DNA of 64,000 nt, from the NCBI RefSeq assembly GCF_032452875.1, contig NC_083890.1:42468483-42532482 (forward strand). Direction: 5' to 3'. This DNA comes from Bos javanicus (Eukaryota > Chordata > Mammalia > Artiodactyla > Bovidae). The position numbers were made by a program, and so were the translations under genes. Below are positions 21,582 through 33,060 of this stretch, piece after piece (the first letter of the stretch is position 1; every line of letters begins with the position of its first letter). Under the pieces are notes generated by a model, which worked only from the letters and a program-made list of their open reading frames with translations, was not told the origin of the DNA and searched no databases.

Positions 21582-21625
21582 ACAGCAGAGCCTGGCACAG
21601 AATAGGTTGGATAAATGAATCCTAA
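21582..21625 (+). mobile_element. L2 LINE 3' tail, right
   Basis: 'gagcctggcacagaataggt' and 'tggataaatgaatcc' complete the L2 tail interrupted by the SINE dimer. Confidence 0.7.
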
Positions 21626-22229
21626 CCCCAGAACTGAAAACCGTGAAATGCCTGGGGTCACGGAGAGAAGAAAAGCAGGGAGACAGGGCAGGGAGAAGGC
21701 AGAGCCTATGATATGTGGTGGGAGAGGTGACAAGGCGCTTGTAGGGCCGTGACTTTTAACAGCGGCTGGACTTTCCTGACCGTTCTCAGCCCACAAAACA
21801 GGAGAGGACAGGATTCCTGAAGTGCTTTTGGGGGAGCCGCCTTTCTTCATAGGGGTAGGGTGTGGAATTCATTAAACCCATATCAGTAGAGACTCGAGAA
21901 GAGAACTAGCTTTCCCATGGTTTAAGGGGAGCTTGTGCTTGATGGATGACAGGTTGACTTATACTGAATTATTGGATAACGGGGAGCCAAGAAGGGAAAA
22001 CATAGCTGTAAAGTTGATATTAAGAAGGACAAGCCCATCTTCCACAAAATGCCCTTTGTGTCCCCATGAAAACCAGCCATTGGGCTGCATGGGACGTGGA
22101 CTTGCCCTTTCCTTGCTTTTTAGGGGACTATCTTTTCCTTAAAAAGATACAGAACAAACATTATGCAAGCTTCTACGTGGACCCTGAAACAGAGTCATTT
22201 CAAAGGACACACAAGTACTAAAAACAGAA
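21626..22229. other. Single-copy sequence
   Basis: No repeat or exon recognised. Confidence 0.45.
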
Positions 22230-22515
22230 TTTGTTGTTGTTCGGTCGCTCAGTCATGTCTGATTCTTTGCGACCCCATGGACTGCAGCCTGCCAGGCTTC
22301 CCTGTCCTTCACCATCTCCCAGAGCTTGCTCAAACTCATGTCTATTGAGTCGGTGATGCCATCCAACCATCCCGTCTTCTGTTGTCCCCTTCTTCTCCTG
22401 CCTTCAGTCTTTCCCAGCATCAGAGTCTTTTCTAATGAGTCAGCTCTTCGCACCAAAGAAGTGACCAAAGTATTGGAGCTTCAGCTTCAGCATCAATCCT
22501 TCCAATGAATATTCA
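22230..22515 (-). mobile_element. BovB LINE 3' end, minus strand
   Basis: Starts 'ttgttgttgttcggtcgctc' (reverse of the BovB tail region), runs through 'ccatggactgcagcctgcca' and 'gatgccatccaaccatcccg' to 'ccttccaatgaatattca'. About 285 bases, non-coding. Confidence 0.95.
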
Positions 22516-22689
22516 AAAAAGCAGAGTTAGGTTTTTCAAAACAATTGCAGCCTTTATTTTTCCCTTAGACGCCCTCTGTTTTACTTAGCTTGCTTTATAT
22601 GAAGTTTCATCTCCCATCTTGGTGCAAACTTGGAACTTTGGAGGCAAGAGGCACTGTTCTCCACCGGCTGAGAGAAGGCCTTCGTTGTG
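22516..22689. other. Unclassified sequence
   Basis: Nothing recognised. Confidence 0.4.
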
Positions 22690-22785
22690 ATTCTACCTCT
22701 GCTGCTAATTTGCTGGATGACCTTTAATGTTTTACTTAACCTCGTAAGGGCTTCAATTATTCTACAGAAAATTCAACGGAATACA
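22690..22785 (+). mobile_element. MIR SINE
   Basis: 'gattctacctctgctgctaa', 'tttgctggatgacctt', 'tacttaacctcgtaagggct' follow the MIR core order. Diverged. Confidence 0.6.
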
Positions 22786-23319
22786 TTACACCACAGGGGA
22801 CTGACCGTAGTGAAAGAATGAAACAACATGTGGGAAAGCACATCGAGGAACTTTCTGTCTGCCTTTCTGTACCTTCATTTCGTTATTTCAGCTCTTTGCC
22901 CGAGGCCCCTCCCTCCAGGCAGGCCTGCACCTTTCTTGTCATATTCCCTCCTACAGGTTTCCCAAACTTTAGTCATTCACGTACCAAACTCGCAATTTGT
23001 ATTGTATTTGAATACCAATCGCACTATTATTTGGTTAATATTTTCTTGATTGACTCACTTTTTAAATTTAAATTGGTTTACTTGAAAAAAATGTGCATTG
23101 CTATATATGACAATGAGGTCATAAGTCAGTCAAGCATATTTTCTCCAATATACATTTTATTACTACACGATCATTAAAATTAAAAAAATAAAAACATGGC
23201 ATCTGGACTTAAGCGCCATTCCTCCATGACACAGTCGCTAGCGCCCCAGACTAAGTCTGTCCCCCTGCCGAATTGCCTGGCTTCCTCTTTCGTAACACTC
23301 TCAATAATCATACCCCATT
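22786..23319. other. Unclassified AT-rich sequence
   Basis: Low-complexity AT-rich stretch (about 23040-23190). A possible decayed transposon, but I could not place it in a family. No gene. Confidence 0.35.
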
Positions 23320-23450
23320 TGTCATTATCCCCTCATATCTACCTCTTCCACAAGAATAGAATCTCTATAAGGCCAGGAGCAGTGCTTATATATTCAGGGG
23401 ATAGCTTCGTACTTAGAACATAAAAGGTATTCAAAAAATTTTTGTGGGAT
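23320..23450 (+). mobile_element. L2 LINE 3' end (probable)
   Basis: 'caagaatagaatctctataa', 'ggccaggagcagtgctta' and 'cttagaacataaaaggtatt' follow the L2 3' end in degraded form. Confidence 0.55.
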
Positions 23451-24239
23451 TAGATAAAAAATTCATCTGTGTACTGACCTCAGACTATCTCGAGACCACC
23501 AGTGGAAAATTTCAGTGTATGACACCCTCTCTTTCTTTTCCTTCCATCCCAGGGCTTTCCAATGTGGGGACATTTGGAGTCCTGTGAGCAGTCAGGTCAC
23601 AATTGACTCGTAGGAAGCTGTGGGTTACATAGATAGGAGTCTAGGCACTTCGTTGTCTATTGATCCAAATTTTAAGAATTGATATGTACAGGGAGTAAAG
23701 AGCTGACAGCTATGGAGTTTTCAAAGCTGTGAATTCTTGGGATGTATAATTAATGGCAACTCATTCTTCTATCCCAGCAGACTTCTTCGCACATAAGATA
23801 TATTGATTTATTCCCCCCGGGAGTGTTGTGTTGCTGAGGATGCCTGGGCAATACTTAAATCTCCGTGGAGTCCCCAGAGGAGGCCCTGAACCTTATTTGT
23901 ACCTGTGTTTGTTTGACTCTTACCTCTGCTTCTAAGTTTCCACAAGTTTCTGAGCATCTGAGAAAGCGACCGTGCAGATACGGTAGATGTCTTGGCAGGT
24001 GTCTGGTCCTGCCTGGGTGCTGAGTCCTTGACAGTGGTTTTCTAGAAAAATGATGTGCTCCTTATCTATTTGCTAATTCCTTCCACATATCACAAGACTT
24101 TTCTGTAAATTCCCATCAGTCTTGACAAAGTTATCTTGTAGACTTATGTAGTGATTTTGATGGCTGCACAGAGCTGTTTGTCTTGTTCAGAACTAAATTA
24201 ATAACACCGTGATGGCACCTACTTTAGCACCAAACTTCT
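23451..24239. other. Single-copy sequence
   Basis: No repeat or gene recognised. It borders the candidate regulatory element downstream. Confidence 0.45.
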
Positions 24240-24520
24240 TAAACTATCCTAATATACTAATCAGCATGTCAGTGAATTTTTTTTTTTCTGGATAAAGACA
24301 AGCCTGGTGAAATGGATTAGACATTCACATGGCATTGCATAATTCAGCATGCCAGTACGGTGCATATGATTTGCATTAATCGCCTGCACTGGAAGCTGCT
24401 GCTCATAGGTTTCTCTCATTAGGTCAAATATGGAAGATTCCAGACTGTCAATCAATTACAGTTATTTCCTTTTCCATATTTATTCCATCACCATCATTGA
24501 CAGCTACCATTAAGTGACAT
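24240..24520. promoter_or_regulatory. Candidate conserved enhancer-like element
   Basis: Repeat-free block with an unusual density of developmental transcription-factor words. It has a perfect octamer ATTTGCAT (POU family) at 24369-24376 and CTGTCAATCA at 24445-24454, which reads TGATTGACAG on the minus strand, the textbook PBX-MEIS composite. A second TGACAG half site is at 24498-24503, with several ATTAA-type homeodomain cores. Consistent with a developmental enhancer. Cross-species conservation is inferred, not seen. No exon features. Confidence 0.4.
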
Positions 24521-26744
24521 TAATACAATACAATATCATCTCGCATTTCTACTGAGCATCTCAGGGTGCCTAACACTTCCTCTCCAGCCAAGAAATCACA
24601 TTACCAAAGAAAAAGTGTCCTCATCCTCTAGGTAGAAAATAGGCTGCCCACTCTCTGGGATGCTGTGGGAGTTGCCCAGAATCTCTGGAGATGCTCTTGA
24701 CTTCTGGTCACAGGTGTTCACTTTTCTGTTGTCTAAAAATACCTGAGACTGTGACTCTAGGGAGTGGGGTGTGTTAGTGGATGATGATGACTTTCCAGGG
24801 AGCCCGCTGGACCACACCGGTCACCTTGACTCCACATTGATCTAGGACATATTTGCAAGGCAGAGACAGCAGGAAATCTTATGGAAGAAATCACTTACTT
24901 TGTGACCGTAGTGGTTCTACAGAACTGCCCTACTGTAGAAGGGCAGTGGCTGCTGAATGTCACTTTTCCGCAGTCATCTTTGCCTCCACGCCTCCCTGCC
25001 CAACCCATCTTGCACCATCACATAAAATACCATTGGTCACCTCAATTCACTAGAGCGGGACAAAGCGCCCCTTTCCAGACAGATTATTCCTATATGCCAA
25101 GTTACCAGACAACTCCGGTATATCCTCTCTTCTCCTGGAGTCAGGCATTACGAGTCTTGCTACACAAGTCATCCTGTTGTCCAGCTGTCACCGACTGTAT
25201 ACAGACTGCTCCCTTGCTCAGTTTTGGGTGACACACCAGTAGGGTTTCTAGACCAAATATAGGATGCCCAGTTCAGTTTGAATTTCAGATGCGCAATGAA
25301 CTGTTTGGTATAAATATGCTCCAAATATTGCATGGAACATATAAATATGTCTATTGTGTATCTGAAATCCAAATCAAGCTGGGCGTTCTGTATTTTTATT
25401 TGCCAAGTCTGGCACCTGTACCCATCAAGTGAGTCAAAAGCCTAAGAACCAAGCCAGTCAAGTTGAGATCCTAGGAGAAATCAAATCAAGACATTGTGCC
25501 TACAAGTATTTGCAAGGCAACATGCTCACAGCTGTGGGGATGCAAAACAACATCAGGCCTGGTGAAAAAGTCAGGACAGGAAGGGAACGGCCACAAGCCA
25601 GTAAGAGACTCTGATGCTAAAGCGAAAAGCTTGGCTCCAGAACTGCAGAAAAGCAGAAGAGTATTAGAAAACTGCTTCTTGCGGTTTTCTTTATTGATAG
25701 CCTTTTATGATGGCTTCTTGCAGTCAGGACTCCTCCTGCACACTGGGAAGGAGTCTGGAGAGACGGGAAAAGGGAGCTTTCTGACAGGCATGGAGGCTTG
25801 TGGGCATAGCACTTGCCTTGATCTTTTATTGTTGGGGTAAAGCCAGCATCATCTTGACTGATGGTTGGGGGAGAGCCTGGGAGAATCAATAGGTATTTGT
25901 GGGGTTGGATGACTGACGAATTTTTGAGCAGAGACTGCGTGATGAAAGATACTTTACGAAGAGGATATTGGAGGTGTTGTGTGGGAGAACAAGGAGCATA
26001 AGCCACCTTCAGTACCTGGGACATAACCAATTCTGTGCTCTGATGGGGTCGCCGCTGCCTCAGTATTCACACCGAGTAACTCCCGACCCTGCCATCCCTC
26101 CCACTCAGCAGCCAAGCATCCCCCAACTCAGGGCATCTCCAGCACTGATGAGTGTATTGATATCAAGTGGTTGTAGCTCTGTTTCTTCTGAGAATGGGAA
26201 GAATAATTATATCCTGGAGGAGGGAAATACAGAGAAATCAAGACGCAGAATTGTGGCAGAGAGAAGACAACATTAAAAAAAGAGTGACATAGAGAAATCA
26301 TAGATGAGCTGGGAGAGCAGAGTGTCATAGACTGCTTTTCTTGTCAATTAATGTTTGTGTGGTTGGTGATAAGGGACTTCGTGCATTGCATTTCTGTTTC
26401 GGATTGTAATCAGATGATAACCCATAGGCAGAAGAAGCAACAGAACAACAGAAGTATGTGTGATCTCTTTAAAGACACCTAGATTTGTTTCTGAGGAGGC
26501 TGACAAGGCTTTTGAGATGCTGGTAAGGGGAAAGGATAATAAGCCGACAAGGATCTTTGTCATACCTGAAGCTGCTTAAGGGTTTGGAGAGAATGAATGA
26601 GAACCTTGGGCGATCACACCTTTCCCATAGAGCCTGATTGGAAACCGAGTGTCTCAAGAATTAAAAAGTTGAGGAAAAGAAGAAAGTACTCAACAACAAT
26701 CCCTTCTTTTCTTTCCCCCTGCTTTGTTTCCTCTGGCCCTTCAT
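24521..26744. other. Long single-copy stretch
   Basis: No repeat recognised with confidence. Open frames (up to 137 codons, minus strand 25617-26030) have no recognisable domain. A palindromic patch, 'ctactgtagaagggcagt' after 'agaactgccctac' (24920-24948), forms a small inverted repeat. Confidence 0.4.
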
Positions 26745-26755
26745 ATCTTAAATAA

Positions 26756-26968
26756 CGTGTGTGCTTAGTCACTCGGTCATGTCCGACTCTTTGCGACCCC
26801 ATGTCCTGTAGCCCGCCAGGCTCCTCTGTCCATGGGGCTTCTCCAGGCAAGAATGCTGGAATGGGTTGCCATTTCCTTCTCCAGGGAATCTTCCCAACCC
26901 AGGGATCGAACCCAGGTCTCCCTCATTGCAGGCAGATTCTTTACCATCTGAGCCACCAGGGAACCCCC
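26756..26968 (-). mobile_element. Bov-tA SINE, minus strand
   Basis: 3' end at left ('gcttagtcactcggtcatgt'), head at right ('ttaccatctgagccaccagg'). Perfect 11-base target-site duplication atcttaaataa at 26745-26755 and 26969-26979. Low divergence and an intact duplication indicate a young insertion. Confidence 0.97.
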
Positions 26969-26979
26969 ATCTTAAATAA

Positions 26980-28861
26980 TAGTTAATAAATAAGTAACGG
27001 CTACAGGCTATGTTTTTGCCCTTGTGCAAACCTTGAAGCAGACTTCTATTCTTCACATTCCCCTCAATGAAAATCTACTCCTCAAGGCTGAGAATATAGA
27101 TTTTACTAAAGATTTTATAAGGAAGACGATGAGGGGGCTTTTCATCTCACAGTGCTCAGACTTCATGCCCCAAACTGCCGTTAGGTATCTACCCCCAAGT
27201 CTATTCTCCGCTGTTGGCCTTTGCATCTTTTAAACCTCCTACCAAACAGCTTCTCAAATTCACCAGTTGAGAGAATTCTTCCCCTCCATTCACCCTTGAC
27301 TCTGCAGAAACATTTAGCCATCCCTCACTTCTCTGAGTCCTTGGCACCAGCCACCCACAGGCCCTGGGCACCTAGCCTTAGATCAGGTTTATCAAAGCAT
27401 TCCTCCTAAAAATGCATGTTTCTGCTTCTTGCAAGGAATTGATATAAAACTGCCAAGAAGAATGGGATTTTCTTTGTATTGCCGCAGGAACATAATTTAT
27501 TGGGGAATAATATCTGGCAACATTTACCATGTGCTTTAGGTTCTTAATTTTTATATTATTTGCTGACCTCTTATCTGGGGCCAGAGGTTGGGCTCGGAGG
27601 CAGTGGAGAGATATGGATTCCTGTCCAACCGCATTTTCAGGATGACATCAATTCTTTGCCCACTGTTGAGTGAGTGAGTCCAAAGAATTCTGAGTTGACA
27701 TTTACCCAGAAGCTGGGAGAGAAACCAGTATTTTGCTTTTTAGCTTCTCCACCTATGGAGAGTGGTCAGCCATCTTTCTTCCTTTTCTCTCCTTAGGGGC
27801 TGGCCTCCTTGGAATTTCCCACCGTCTTTTGCAGCAATGAGAAACTTCACTTTTCCCCATGTGCTACAAACTCCTTTATGACCATGGTAAATCTCAAAGA
27901 TCTAAGAATTACTATATCAATTTCTTGATTTTAATGGTGTCTTGCTTATGCTCTTGGGGACACTGAAGTTTAGTAATGCTCATCCATAGCCCCGGGAGAT
28001 TCCAAGATGTTTGCCCAAGAGATGGCTTGTAAACTCTTTCCTCCGATACAGAATCCACCCTCCTGCAGTTTTGTGTTACTTTTACATGAACTGTACTCAT
28101 TAAGGTCATGTTTTCTGAAATGAAAATCAGGCTTGATGTATACTTGATATGAACTAGGCTGCCTAAGAAAGAGATTTGTTAAGTAAATCTGGAAAAATCA
28201 AGGTGTGTTGTTGTTGGCTTTGAAACCCATGTAGGAAACACCTTTGTGGAGGTCATTGTATTTTGTTGTTCATCACTTGTCTTCCTGTTTTCTGTTATTT
28301 TCCCAGGACTGGGTGTGTGCTTTTCTCCTTCTGTTTCACCTACATGTTACCTCTTCATTATTTGATCAGTAATTCTGCTCGAGGCTCTTCTTTCTCAATT
28401 TACTGACTTCCATGGCGCATTTTCCTTCCCAGTATTTCTTTCTAGATCAGACATCGTCCTCAGTCATCCTTTTTTCTCTCATTTGAGATATGTCATATTC
28501 TAAGGAATATCAGCCGCTACATCCCCACCCGCAACCCCCTCCTCCTTGCTCCCCACTGGACCCCCCTGTAGCTCCTGCTGCTGCAGTTACCCCATGTCTT
28601 CCTGCTCACTGTGCTTCGTTTCTATCCTTGTCATTCAAGGGTAACAGTTCAACGATCTTTCCTTTCTCTGCCCACTGAGTTCATTTACAATGTATGACCC
28701 TAACAGTTTCTGGTTGTCAGCTTGCCTGCCTGTAACTTCTAACGTTTACTCTTACTGTCTTCTCCTTCAAGTCTTCCCTGTCACCTTTCGTCTCTGAAGT
28801 TGGCAGTATTCACCCCAGTTGTTTCTTTTCCTTTTTCTCTCCTACTTCTTTCCTTGTTCCT
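26980..28861. other. Long single-copy stretch
   Basis: No repeat or exon recognised. A C-rich low-complexity patch lies at about 28508-28566 and pyrimidine-rich sequence at 28790-28880. Confidence 0.4.
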
Positions 28862-29325
28862 TTTGACGCTCTCTTTACTTTTTTTATGCTGAATAATTAT
28901 AGATTTGTAAAAAGCTGTGATGATAGCAAAGAAAGTACAGAGTGTTCCCGTATCCGTTTTACCCAGTGTCGCCTAAGGTGGCCTCTTAGGTAATTATATC
29001 AACACTGGGAAACTGACGTTGGGGCAGTGTGTGCAGAGTTCTGAGCCTTTCTGTCACTCCCGTGTAGATTCCTGTAATCATCAAGAAACAGAATGATTTC
29101 ATCACCATGGAGCTCTCCCTCACACTACCTGTTATAACCATACTCACCATCTTTAATCTATGATAACCACTAAGATTTTTCCAATTCTGTAATTTTGAAA
29201 GTACTATACAAAGGGCATAATACAGTATGCAACCTATTGAGACTGGCTTTTTTTTTTATTCACTCAGTATAATGCCCTTGAAGTCCATCCAAGTTGTGTG
29301 TATCGATAGTCAATTTCTATTTATT
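28862..29325 (-). mobile_element. Old L1 3' region, minus strand
   Basis: 'cccgtatccgttttacccag', 'ccctcacactacctgttata', 'gactggctttttttttattc', 'actcagtataatgcccttga' and 'agtccatccaagttgtgtgt' are the reverse-complement signature of an L1M 3'UTR. It resumes briefly after the BOV-A2 at about 29597-29650 ('ggttgcttacaggtttttgg'). Confidence 0.75.
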
Positions 29326-29328
29326 GCC

Positions 29329-29595
29329 AAGGCAATGGCACCCCACTCCAGTACTCTTGCCTGGAAAATCCCAGGGATGGGGGAGCCTGGTGGGCTGCCG
29401 TCTATGGGGTTGCGAAGAGTCGGACACGACTGAGCAACTTCCCTTTCACTTTTCACTTTCATGCATTGGAGAAGGAAATGGCAACCCACTCCAGTGTTTT
29501 TGCCTGGAGAATCCCAGGGATGGGGGACCCTGGTGGGCTGCCGTCTATGGGGTCGCACAGAGTCGGACACGACTGAAGTGACTTAGCAGCAGCAG
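29329..29595 (+). mobile_element. BOV-A2 SINE (BovA dimer)
   Basis: Two BovA units in tandem, each with 'cccactccagt...ttgcctgga', 'atcccagggatgggg' and 'gagtcggacacgactga', with a short T/C-rich linker at about 29441-29466 between them and 'gacttagcagcagcag' at the end. It lacks the tRNA head, as expected of BOV-A2. It inserted into the old L1. Confidence 0.97.
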
Positions 29596-29650
29596 TATTC
29601 CGAACATTTACGTATTGAAGGACATTTTGGTTGCTTACAGGTTTTTGGCA

Positions 29651-30759
29651 TGCAAAGAATCTTCGCTCTCTTTTCCTTTTTTTACTTGACACTGCTACTT
29701 TCTAGCACATGTTTCCAGGTAAAGAAAATGTTTTGGAGAGGAATCGTGCATTGGTTCTTTTACCTAACCAAGGCTTAGGTTCATCCCAGAGGGACTGACA
29801 AGGTAGATAAGACTCTCTTTTCAGAAACAGTCTTGTTTTTTTTGGCATCTGAATTTAAACCTCTTCTTCCAATTCTTGTTTGTCAGTAAACGCCTGCCTG
29901 GGGTGAACGCACTAGATTTCACCTCCATGGAGATGTTCCAATATAAATTTTGGTCACACACAAAAATCAGGTTTAGTTATTTTAAGTGAAGCTGTTAATT
30001 TAAAATGACTACATCATTACAAGAGCTTTAGTGCCTGTTCAGAAGTGCCTTCAAGTTATTTCTGGCAAAATGCATTGAAACTAGTGGCCTTTACAACTCA
30101 GTACTCAAGGGAAACAAGACAAGCTGAGTTTCAGCTGTTTGACTTGAAGGCGGGGTCAGCTGGTGGCATTTGCTAAAGAAAAAAATTCACAAGCTCATTT
30201 TCCAAATGAGTTTAAGGTTCAGTATTTTGTTAGCAGTGCACGTGTTTGAGAGGGAACTCCTGAGTGCGGGTGGGCTAGTTTTGTCTTGGTTTAGTAAATT
30301 AGTGTGTTTGCCTAACATTTTTGGCATGTGGTAATGAAAGCTGACACAGGGTTTCCCTTCAGTGAGTAACCTGGCTTCTCTTTGTGTTTAAAACTTCACA
30401 TATTTGCATTGAGTCCAAGTTGATATGATTATATGGCAAAGAAATAAACATGTAAATATTAAAATATTGCTGGATACTTGAGCCTTTCAGGAAGAAAGGA
30501 ATTGAACATATATGACAGAGACATTTGGACTAGCTCATAAGATTTCTTAAAGTTTTCAGGAAATTTAGAAATTTGATACTTAAAGCAGTTATCAGAATCT
30601 TCTCCATTTTAGAAGTTTCTGGGTCTTGGCTTTGTCTGGGCCTTTGGCTTAGTTAGCACTTTTGTGAAAGAAAGATCCTACCTGCTATCCTCCCAACCCT
30701 CCTTCCTTAACACCTGGGAGATGACAAGGCCTTACGTTTACTTAACTTGGATCTGGAAA
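29651..30759. other. Repeat-free stretch, possible regulatory content
   Basis: No repeat recognised over 1.1 kb. Contains forkhead-like words in 'aaataaacatgtaaatatta' (about 30444) and AT-rich, low-CpG sequence. These motifs are common by chance, so any regulatory role is speculative. No exon seen. Confidence 0.35.
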
Positions 30760-30845
30760 ACTGAAAGCACTTTATATATGTGATCCAACGAATCCCTACT
30801 CTCCCTGCAGGGAGGCAGAAGAAGATGAGGTACAGTGGGTCTTGG
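30760..30845 (-). mobile_element. MIR SINE fragment
   Basis: 'gaaagcactttatatatgtg', 'atccaacgaatccctactct' and 'ggcagaagaagatgaggtac' follow the reverse-complement MIR order. Confidence 0.55.
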
Positions 30846-31724
30846 TGTGACAAACACTGAGTCACCAGAGTGTCATTGGCAAGATGGGGAAGCACTTTCC
30901 ACCCAGGCTGGTGTCCCCAGACCAGCGTTTTCAGCACTTGTTTCCACAGTACCCCAAGGACTCTTCAAGTGTTGCAAGAGAGTACTGTAAGGTTCCCATG
31001 TCAAATTCAAGTGAATTTTAACCAAAAAACCAAAAGGTCAAAAACCTTCCCATTTTGTGAAGGTTTCTTAGGATGCATTACCATAGTATGGGCTATTCTC
31101 GAGCAGTGTAGCTCAGGGAAGTTTGAAACATCCTTCTAAATGAGGATTTATTCAACTTCTGATGGGCCAAAATCCCAGAACTAAGACATTCAGGGTGATG
31201 GGAGGGGAAATTCAGAGGACTCTTTTTCAAAAGAGATTACTGGCTAGAGTCTCAACCTTCTCCTTTAGTGATACTGTGAACATTACAGTCATCAGAATTC
31301 TTTATTAATCAGTCTTTCTGCACATCTGCAATGCGAGGACTGATACTGGCAATGATGACTCAGGTGTGAACATCTTGAACTAGCTGTGAACGATCAGAAA
31401 CCAAGTTTTCTGAGCTTCTAATGGTGGTGTTCATGCTACCCCACTGTATCTGAGTGCCTTAAAGAGCAAGAATCTCTGTGACTAGCTGTGCTGGCAGTTG
31501 AATAAGGAAGGTGGCTTGTTCGCTGCTGTTTCTGGGTCACAGAGTTCCATCCATGGTCACGGAGTTCCATCAAGGTGGTGAGGCTTGAGCACTCAACTAT
31601 CAGGAGGCCTGCTGGGACCCGGCTCCTGGCACACAAAGCATATCAGAAATAGTGGTGGGGATCTGGGTGGGAGAGTGCTCAAGCCTGAGCAGAAGCCAAT
31701 AGGACAGGAGCGGACACTTGCCCA
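30846..31724. other. Single-copy sequence
   Basis: No repeat or gene. A small imperfect tandem repeat of about 20 bases, 'gtcacagagttccatcca' then 'gtcacggagttccatcaa', lies at about 31536-31573. Confidence 0.4.
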
Positions 31725-31795
31725 GAGCCCCACGTGTGCTAAGTTCCGTGCTAGGGGCTTTAAGCCATGTTGTCTTGTTGTCACCAAGAAATGAC
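31725..31795 (-). mobile_element. MIR-type SINE fragment
   Basis: 'cacgtgtgctaagttccgtg' and 'ctaggggctttaagcca' match the 'tgtgccaggcactgtgctag' end of MIR on the reverse strand. Short. Confidence 0.5.
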
Positions 31796-32104
31796 AACTC
31801 CTGGGAGCCTCACCAGAAGGGTCTAGGTAGTCTGGATGGGTTAGGGTGCTTGCATTGGCGGTTAATAGAAAAGGTGAAAGTGGCTGAAGTGGTTAAGACA
31901 TCTAGAAACTCCAGAAAGGCTGAGCCAGTGGTTCAGTGCTACGTGTAAGAACTCATGCTATGTCCATCTCTGTGTGTGCAGTGTTGACTTGATCCTCAGG
32001 TTCGCTCTCCTTACGTGCACAGAAGGATTGCCAATAGCATTAGTGGTAGTGCTCCCTTATCGTGACCAGAGAGTGTGAGTCAGAGGGGGCTAGTTGCTAG
32101 TATT

Positions 32105-32270
32105 TCCTGCAGAAAAGCAACGAACCTCCTTTCCCAGGAAGCTTTTAGCTCGCCCATCTTGTTAGCCAGAATTGAGTCACATGGCCAGTCTTCAGCTCTA
32201 ACAAGAGGGATGGAAATATGCTTAGAGGTTTAGACTAATGAGGATGGGGACAAGTTGGATTCAAATGGAA
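32105..32270. mobile_element. Unclassified ancient interspersed repeat (family Y)
   Basis: 'gccagaattgagtcacatgg' and 'ccagtcttcagctc' resemble a piece of the element also seen at about 50130-50230. Both look like one old mammalian repeat that I cannot name securely. Confidence 0.35.
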
Positions 32271-32376
32271 AACTTGCTTTCAGTAAGAAGAAGCAAGTCT
32301 TGAGCTATATAGAAGGGAAGCTAGATTCTGTGTTTGATATATAAATAAATGGCATTTAGAGATAGGTACATGTGCA

Positions 32377-32575
32377 TTCATAGTTGCTCAGTCTGACTTT
32401 TGCGACCCCCTGGACTGTTGTCTGCCAGGCTCCTCTGTCGATGGGATTCTCCAGGCAAGAATACTGGAGTGGATTGCCATTCCCTTCTCCAGGGGATCTT
32501 TCTAACCCAGGGTTCGAACCCTCATCTCCTAAGTCTCCTGCATTGCCAGGTGGATTCTTCACCATTGAGCCACTT
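32377..32575 (-). mobile_element. Bov-tA SINE, minus strand
   Basis: 3' end 'catagttgctcagtctgact', middle 'caagaatactggagtggatt', head 'ggattcttcaccattgagcc'. Complete and in minus orientation. A separate 18-base poly-A lies just beyond its head (32594-32611) and is not its tail. Confidence 0.95.
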
Positions 32576-32593
32576 AAGAAAGAGATACATCCA

Positions 32594-32611
32594 AAAAAAA
32601 AAAAAAAAAAG
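32594..32611 (+). repeat. Poly-A tract
   Basis: Eighteen consecutive A residues next to the head side of a minus-strand SINE. Confidence 0.9.
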
Positions 32612-32689
32612 ACATTTTTTACTTTTATAGGGGAAAACAGTTATCTGAAATGTTCTATTAAACTTCACTCTTGAGCTCAGACATATATG

Positions 32690-32830
32690 ATAGCTTACAT
32701 TGTTGTATTGTTGTGTTGATTTCTGCTTTATGATAAAGTGAATCAGCTCTACATATGTTTCCTTCTTGAACCTCCCTCCAACCCCTGCCCGCTTCCCTGG
32801 AGATCTCCAAACACTGGCTGCATCCCTTGA
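32690..32830 (-). mobile_element. Artiodactyl L1 3' end, minus strand (probable)
   Basis: 'ttgttgtgttgatttctgct', 'atgataaagtgaatcagctc' and 'tacatatgtttccttcttga' read as the reverse complement of the L1 3'UTR found in ruminants. 5'-truncated. Confidence 0.6.
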
Positions 32831-32839
32831 CTGATACCC

Positions 32840-33060
32840 ACAACTCCTATCAGATGGCCTTCTCCACATGATTCTCTCCTCCAAGTTTGTGTTTTTACCC
32901 TCACCCTTCAGGCCTAAGGATGGCAACAGGGCCCCACGTGGTTTCCCTACACCCCACCCACACCTTTGAACGTAATCCCTTTGTAAATAATTCTTAAATT
33001 ACTGAATTCAGTGTGCCAGATGTTTCTTGCCTGGACCGTGACTAATATAACCATGCTCAT
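32840..33060 (+). mobile_element. Unclassified ancient interspersed repeat (family X)
   Basis: 'ccttcaggcctaaggatggc', 'cccacacctttgaacgtaat', 'ttactgaattcagtgtgcca' and 'tgtttcttgcctggaccgtg' follow the order of a common mammalian repeat whose name I cannot recall. A related piece may lie at 60700-60760. Confidence 0.4.
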
